A stretch of 16,431 nucleotides of DNA from positions 1 to 16,431 of the forward strand of contig CARYFM010000017.1 in NCBI GenBank assembly GCA_949101405.1, in the 5' to 3' direction. Positions 13,330 to 16,431 of the stretch are shown here, in pieces. Position 1 is the stretch's first letter. Each line of letters begins with the position of its first letter. The position numbers were made by a program, and so were the translations under genes. The notes under the pieces were generated by a model. That model was given only the letters and a program-made list of their open reading frames with translations. It ran no database searches and had not been told where the DNA came from. This stretch comes from an uncultured Candidatus Saccharibacteria bacterium (lineage in GTDB: Bacteria > Patescibacteriota > Saccharimonadia > Saccharimonadales > Saccharimonadaceae).

Positions 13330-13570
13330 ATCGGCACCCCGCCGCGGAAAATAGAAGGCAGCGGAGGGGGAAACCGTTGTAGCGGTTATTCGGGCCATTC
13401 GACGGGTTCACACCAGTGGCATTAAAGTTGAGGTTGTAAGCGCTAGGAGTAGTCACGCCATCATATCGCGTAGAAGACCCGCGCGACGACCACCAGTAGC
13501 CGTTCTGGCCAGCGTTCCAAGACTTACCATCGTTTGGATTGAGGTTCCCGCTGCGCACGAAGATTACACC
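13330..13570 (-). pseudogene. Orphan FISUMP/C-type-lectin-like C-terminal fragment (VR/TR-like)
   Basis: On the minus strand an open frame (TGA at 13573-13571, then open) encodes the C-terminal part of a Fib_succ_major/FISUMP or DUF1566-like domain: RSGNLNPNDG, GQNGYWWSS, YNLNFNATGVNPS, RYNGFPLRC. The first half of the domain, a signal peptide, an SD and a normal start are absent, and no stop follows RC; the frame runs into the terminator. It is thus a broken gene, or a non-coding template. It is unusually rich in AAC/AAT: nine Asn in the 22 residues from YNLN to RYNG, as in templates of diversity-generating retroelements, where adenines are the mutable bases. The 5' extent is uncertain. Confidence 0.6.
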
Positions 13571-13830
13571 TCAAGCAACTTTACTAATCGACCCGAAGAC
13601 ACATACTTATACTCGCAAGCTTATAATCAGGAAGCTGCAGGTCTAGAAGCTCATTTTCGTCTAATAACCGTAGTTAATTATTCTGCTAATCTCCAGTGTT
13701 CCTCTCAAGAATCTTAGAGAAGAGCTTCACGATCTTTCTGAATGAGGACTGCAGGCTAGCGGAGGAGTGAACTCAGGCTGCCGTAAGTACCCATGGATAC
13801 ATATCCATGTACATTATTCTACCACTCAAA
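13571..13830. other. Gene-free stretch with nested inverted repeats; possible structured RNA
   Basis: No convincing gene on either strand. On the plus strand a TATAAT (13622-13627) predicts +1 at 13634. From there CTGCAG (13635-13640) can pair with CTGCAG (13749-13754), GAAGCTC (13646-13652) with GAGCTTC (13722-13728), and a local hairpin forms in CTCTCAAGAATCTTAGAG (13702-13719). A further hairpin, GTAC-CC-ATGGAT (13787-13798) with ATCCATGTAC (13803-13812), may end it. I recognise no known RNA family. No -35 is visible, so transcription is speculative. Confidence 0.35.
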
Positions 13831-13857
13831 AACAAAATAACACCGCGAAGGTGTTAT
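13828..13857 (-). terminator. Terminator of tRNA-Leu
   Basis: On the minus strand ATAACACC-TTCGC-GGTGTTAT (13857-13837), followed by TTTTGTTTTTG. Confidence 0.88.
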
Positions 13858-13871
13858 CAACTATCACTGTT

Positions 13872-13960
13872 TGGTGCACCTGACTAGACTCGAACTAGCA
13901 CAGCTTAAAATCGCCACTACCACCTCAAGGTAGCGTGTCTACCAATTCCACCACAGGTGC
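13872..13960 (-). tRNA. tRNA-Leu(GAG)
   Basis: 89 nt with encoded CCA. Acceptor stem GCACCTG/CAGGTGC, discriminator A, D-arm with the GGTAGAC class II pattern, anticodon stem CTACC/GGTAG with loop TTGAGGT giving anticodon GAG, long variable arm, T-loop TTCGAGT. The large variable arm and the A73 discriminator fit leucine. It reads codons CUU/CUC. It is flanked by its own promoter and terminator on the minus strand. Confidence 0.95.
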
Positions 13961-13982
13961 AAAGGCAAACAATGACATATTT

Positions 13983-14010
13983 ATTATATCAAAATTTCCT
14001 AAATTCACAA
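13983..14010 (-). promoter_or_regulatory. Promoter of tRNA-Leu
   Basis: Minus-strand TTGTGA (14010-14005), 16-bp spacer, TATAAT (13988-13983). Predicted +1 is 13976, 16 bases before the mature tRNA. Confidence 0.6.
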
Positions 14011-14019
14011 GCCTTATCT

Positions 14020-14044
14020 ATATGTTGTAAAAACTACAACATAT
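14020..14044. repeat. Perfect 10-bp inverted repeat in the promoter of the surface-protein pair
   Basis: ATATGTTGTA (14020-14029) and TACAACATAT (14035-14044) flank AAAAC. It covers the -35 and part of the spacer of the promoter at 14025-14053, a typical repressor operator position; a T-rich tail also allows a weak terminator. Confidence 0.6.
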
Positions 14045-14053
14045 TTTTATAAT
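14025..14053 (+). promoter_or_regulatory. Promoter of the secreted-protein pair
   Basis: TTGTAA (14025-14030), 17-bp spacer, TATAAT (14048-14053). A second set, TTGCAA (14060-14065), 17 bp, TATCAT (14083-14088), lies just downstream. The leader is about 50-80 nt, A-rich, with a weak SD (AGGA, 14129-14132). Confidence 0.5.
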
Positions 14054-14141
14054 AAACTCTTGCAAAAAACATAAACATAATATATCATAGAGTCACAAAA
14101 GTCATGTATAAACATAAAAATTTAAAACAGGAAAACACAAA

Positions 14142-14723
14142 ATGGAAAGGACAGTCCGGAAGTTACTGGCATTGACCGGTATCTTTATTGGCGCCGCTGT
14201 GGCGCTTACTCCACTAACTACCTACGCAGATAGTTATGGCGATTTTATCAAAGACAAAACTAGCGCCAATGGGTCATCGACGGTATACGTAAATGTTGAT
14301 ACTGTATTGTCGCTTGACGCAGCTAACGGTGGTGATACCATTGAGGCATTCCCTGACATGGTACGTACTGGGCAATTTAATGTTCAAGTGCGTAGCGCTA
14401 TGCCATACACGATTTCGCTCAGCGCCGACCAAACGGAACTTGCTGATGAGGATGATACTTTCTTCATCCCAGCTCGTAGCGAAATTACTGCTGGTAAAGT
14501 TGGCTGGGGTATCCGCAAGGCTGATCAGACTGAAGGCTATACTGCTGTGCAGACCACACCACAAGTTTTCTTTGACAGTACTGTTAGCGACAATGGCACC
14601 AACACTGATGTTGCTGACGAAAGCACTTGGCACGCTTTTGAAATTGGCGTTGCCATTAATTCCAAGATTCCACAGGGAACTTACACTACCGACGTGACAG
14701 TTACTGCCGCAGTTAAAGAATAA
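14142..14723 (+). CDS. Secreted beta-rich surface protein, WxL-like (tentative)
   Basis: 193 aa. A signal peptide is clear: basic ERTVRK, hydrophobic core 9-24, cleavage likely after TYA (residue 29). The mature part is acidic and beta-rich, starting with STVYVNVDTVLSLDA and ending PQGTYTTDVTVTAAVKE, the pattern of Ig-like or WxL-type surface proteins whose final strand closes a sandwich. A GWGIRK element (122-127) is the nearest thing to a Trp motif, but the two classical WxL motifs are not clear. No sortase LPxTG or C-terminal anchor is present, so it must be held by a partner; the next gene encodes a DUF916-like anchored protein that would fit. The ATG has a weak SD. Confidence 0.7.
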   Translation: MERTVRKLLALTGIFIGAAVALTPLTTYADSYGDFIKDKTSANGSSTVYVNVDTVLSLDAANGGDTIEAFPDMVRTGQFNVQVRSAMPYTISLSADQTELADEDDTFFIPARSEITAGKVGWGIRKADQTEGYTAVQTTPQVFFDSTVSDNGTNTDVADESTWHAFEIGVAINSKIPQGTYTTDVTVTAAVKE

Positions 14724-14724
14724 G

Positions 14725-14733
14725 TGCTATAAT
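14725..14733 (+). promoter_or_regulatory. Extended -10 before the DUF916-like gene
   Basis: TGC-TATAAT beginning two bases after the previous stop. Predicted +1 at 14740, a 3-nt leader. Confidence 0.6.
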
Positions 14734-14742
14734 AAGCATATA

Positions 14743-15693
14743 ATGCTTAAGAAAACTATTACACTTCTATCATTCCTGTTACTTGCCATGACTTTCTCTC
14801 TTGGCCAAATATCGCCGGCTTCGGCTTTAGAAGCAGGCGATATTGTGATTCAAGTCAAGCCTGCCGACCAGGAGGTTGATTTGGCTCCTGGACAGGTAGT
14901 AAAAAGCAAAATCACCATTCAAAACATAGGTCGGCTACCTTTTACTTTTACTGTGTCTACCCGCCCATATCAAGTTCTTAACGAAAATTATGACCCAGAT
15001 TTTTCCACCGAAAACTCCTATACTAATTTGCATAATTGGATCAGTTTTCCTGAAAGCACCTTTCATTTGGAACCTGGCGCCGAACAAGACGTACCCTTTG
15101 TAATCACCGTGCCAGACGATGTTCCTGGCGGCGGACAATACGCTGCAATCATTGCCGAAACTCGTGATAGTATGTCGGAAGATGCTGGCGTACGGATTAT
15201 TAGCCAGCTTGCGTCGCTGATTTATGCGCATGTTTCGGGTGAAGAACACATTGGTGGTGTTTTGATGGGACATTCTCTACCTTCATTTTTGCTCGGTTCG
15301 CCTTTTACCGCTACTGCCACAGTCAAAAATGATGGAAATGTTGACTTTCGTGTGACACACACACTCAATATTCGAGATTTTTTTACTAATCGTGAAGTAC
15401 TGACCGAGACATCTGTTGATGAAAACGGCAAATATTTAGCGCATACCAACCCAATTGTCTTGCCAGAAACTCAACGTAGCAATGCTATTACTTGGGATGG
15501 AGCACCGCAACTAGGAGTCTTCAAAGTTACTCAGACTATCTCATTTCTCGATCAAACCTATACTTATGATCAAGTAGTGATCTTTTGCCCCATTTGGTTG
15601 GCGGGCGCAGTCGCATTCTTCATCTTTCTAATTATCCTCTGGGTTATCTTACGTTTGCGTAGCCGTAAACGTCGGCGCCCACAAGTATTTTAG
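14743..15693 (+). CDS. DUF916/WxLIP-like membrane-anchored surface protein
   Basis: 316 aa. Signal peptide (1-28, cleavage after ASA), an extracytoplasmic region, one membrane helix (about 281-305) and a very basic end, RSRKRRRPQ. The first domain has features of the WxL-interacting protein family: VKPADQEVDLAPGQ near the start, a LEPGAEQDVPFVITVPDDVPGG stretch (around 104-124, prolines and glycines as in DUF916) then GGQYAAII. A second Ig-like domain follows (FTATATVKNDGNVDFRVTHTL). In Firmicutes WxLIPs bind peptidoglycan and hold WxL proteins; the upstream 14142 gene would be such a partner. The ATG is preceded by a near-leaderless promoter, so the pair can be expressed separately as well as together. 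Confidence 0.72.
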   Translation: MLKKTITLLSFLLLAMTFSLGQISPASALEAGDIVIQVKPADQEVDLAPGQVVKSKITIQNIGRLPFTFTVSTRPYQVLNENYDPDFSTENSYTNLHNWISFPESTFHLEPGAEQDVPFVITVPDDVPGGGQYAAIIAETRDSMSEDAGVRIISQLASLIYAHVSGEEHIGGVLMGHSLPSFLLGSPFTATATVKNDGNVDFRVTHTLNIRDFFTNREVLTETSVDENGKYLAHTNPIVLPETQRSNAITWDGAPQLGVFKVTQTISFLDQTYTYDQVVIFCPIWLAGAVAFFIFLIILWVILRLRSRKRRRPQVF

Positions 15694-15720
15694 TACTGTT
15701 CGCCACAGAGGCACTATAAT

Positions 15721-15744
15721 AAACAAAAATAGCCTTTCGGCTAT
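15721..15744 (-). terminator. Terminator of tRNA-Met
   Basis: Minus-strand ATAGCC-GAAA-GGCTAT (15744-15729) followed by TTTTGTTT. It lies five bases beyond the tRNA CCA end. Confidence 0.88.
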
Positions 15745-15748
15745 CTAG

Positions 15749-15824
15749 TGGTGCGGGCGGTTGGGTTCGAACCAACGACCAAGCGGTTATGAGCCGCCTG
15801 CTCTAACCCCTGAGCTACGCCCGC
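15749..15824 (-). tRNA. tRNA-Met(CAU), elongator type
   Basis: 76 nt with encoded CCA. Acceptor GCGGGCG/CGCCCGC, discriminator A, D-arm GCTC/GAGC, anticodon stem GGCGG/CCGCT, loop CTCATAA with anticodon CAU, T-arm GTTGG/CCAAC with TTCGAAC. The G1-C72 pair and the lack of a GGG/CCC anticodon stem exclude the initiator. A lysidine-modified tRNA-Ile2 also has CAU; the stem resembles elongator Met more, but the sequence alone does not settle it. Confidence 0.92.
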
Positions 15825-15840
15825 TCAAGAATACCCCCAT

Positions 15841-15849
15841 ATTATAGCA
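15841..15849 (-). promoter_or_regulatory. Extended -10 promoter of tRNA-Met
   Basis: Minus-strand TGC (15849-15847) and TATAAT (15846-15841); +1 predicted at 15834, ten bases before the mature tRNA. Confidence 0.7.
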
Positions 15850-15856
15850 CACTTTA

Positions 15857-15865
15857 TGCTATAAT
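15857..15865 (+). promoter_or_regulatory. Leaderless extended -10 promoter of the DivIC-like gene
   Basis: TGC (15857-15859) and TATAAT (15860-15865); +1 predicted at 15872, the A of the ATG. Only 13 bp separate it from the opposing -10 of tRNA-Met. Confidence 0.72.
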
Positions 15866-15871
15866 ATAACC

Positions 15872-16309
15872 ATGAGTGGGATAAAAGCCAAGGTACGCAA
15901 AACTAGTTATTGGATTAAACACGATTTACTCATTTTTGATAACGTGATTTTAATCATTGCCTTCATTTTTTGTCTCATTTGGACCTGGGGTTCAATTTCT
16001 TCCATGTCGCGTAATTGGAATTTGGCTCAAGAACTGATGAATCGTCAGCGAGAAAAGGCTTTGCTTGAACTTGAAGTGGACACTCTTGAACTCGAGAACG
16101 AATATTATCTTTCCGCAGAATACCAAGAACTCGCCGCCCGCAAATATCAAGGCAAAATGCTCCCCGGCGAAACCATGGTTTATTTGCCAGCAAATTCCGA
16201 CGAAGCTAAGCGCAAACATAACAATTCAACTTCAGCCTCGACCATTGCTACCGAGGAGATGAGTAATTTTTCTCAATGGATGGCTTTTCTCTTTGGTATC
16301 AAGCTTTAA
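15872..16309 (+). CDS. DivIC/FtsB-like septum formation protein
   Basis: 145 aa. A basic N-terminus, one membrane helix (about 23-40), a coiled coil (about 50-80, NRQREKALLELEVDTLELEN) and then the family end motif, EYQELAARKYQGKMLPGETMVYLP (83-106), where ARxxxGxxxPGExxxxLP is diagnostic for DivIC/FtsB. These proteins bridge FtsL and FtsQ/DivIB in the division complex. About 40 extra residues, Ser/Thr-rich and ending in a hydrophobic FSQWMAFLFGIKL stretch, follow the usual end and have no counterpart I know; the last part might be an amphipathic helix. The gene is leaderless by position, divergent from tRNA-Met. The name DivIC or FtsB cannot be chosen from sequence alone. Confidence 0.85.
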   Translation: MSGIKAKVRKTSYWIKHDLLIFDNVILIIAFIFCLIWTWGSISSMSRNWNLAQELMNRQREKALLELEVDTLELENEYYLSAEYQELAARKYQGKMLPGETMVYLPANSDEAKRKHNNSTSASTIATEEMSNFSQWMAFLFGIKL

Positions 16310-16401
16310 CTAACTATCATAGATATTTTTACTGTTATTAACACAACTACAGATAGCACCCTCGCATGGGTTATACTACCATTATATCATTGATTCACCC
16401 C

Positions 16402-16410
16402 TGTTACAAT
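16402..16410 (+). promoter_or_regulatory. Extended -10 near the window end
   Basis: TGT-TACAAT, +1 predicted near 16417; it would serve a gene beyond the window. The rest of 16310-16431 shows nothing but an AT-rich spacer. Confidence 0.35.
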
Positions 16411-16431
16411 AAGCCCACCATAAGTACTATA

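Noticed and set aside
13553..13718. Open plus-strand frame extending through the FISUMP fragment to TAG at 13716
   Set aside because: No start codon with SD or promoter; the left part is just the antisense of the fragment and the right part resembles no family.
13330..13830. Complete diversity-generating retroelement or retron
   Set aside because: No reverse transcriptase frame exists in the window, and no second copy of the repeat is present. Only an orphan VR/TR-like segment can be claimed.
14274..14633. 119-codon minus frame and a 134-codon plus frame at 14293-14697
   Set aside because: Both lie within the signal-peptide-bearing surface gene in other frames and show no initiation signals.

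Overview
The window most resembles a Candidatus Saccharibacteria (TM7/Patescibacteria) chromosome. This is an inference from the ensemble, not from a database search. The pointers are a minimal UvrC, single-copy housekeeping genes of reduced type, SecG followed by an anchored peptide-binding protein, several short membrane proteins of no known function, and a remarkable excess of leaderless genes. Reading frames use the standard code.

Layout. 1-420 is the end of an rRNA operon: 23S 3' end, a folded spacer, 5S, then a terminator. 499-5038 on the + strand holds an alkyltransferase-like protein, a flavin split-barrel protein, short UvrC, a YvlD-type membrane protein, SecG and a membrane-anchored SBP_bac_5 protein. 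5043-6913 is aspS with tandem promoters. 6949-8898 is a three-gene membrane operon (thioredoxin-like protein plus two small anchored proteins of unknown role). 8986-10302 on the - strand is murC, divergent from a two-TM envelope protein (10347-11048). 11090-11720 carries two very small genes with strong Shine-Dalgarno sites. 11841-13285 is an MFS transporter behind a 230-nt structured leader with its own leaderless leader peptide. 13286-14141 is gene-poor: the MFS terminator, an orphan Asn-rich FISUMP/C-type-lectin-like fragment on the - strand, a foldable stretch, and tRNA-Leu(GAG). 14142-15693 encodes two secreted or anchored surface proteins resembling a WxL/DUF916-type pair. tRNA-Met(CAU) and a DivIC/FtsB-like division protein follow, divergently arranged.

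The strongest genome-level signal is promoter geometry. For at least six genes on both strands, a (usually TGn-extended) TATAAT lies so that the predicted +1 is exactly the A of the ATG; two more have leaders of 3-4 nt. This corrects two start codons (murC to 10302, the divergent gene to 10347) and also picks out a 34-codon leader peptide at 11876. Genes inside operons or with long leaders instead carry clear SD sites.

Best candidates for undescribed biology are: the MFS leader with leader peptide and competing hairpins; the orphan VR/TR-like fragment, which may belong to a diversity-generating retroelement located elsewhere; the 38-aa basic gene flanked by two diverged promoter-like repeats reading antisense; and two face-to-face divergent promoter pairs. 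No reverse transcriptase, transposase, integrase or CRISPR array is visible.
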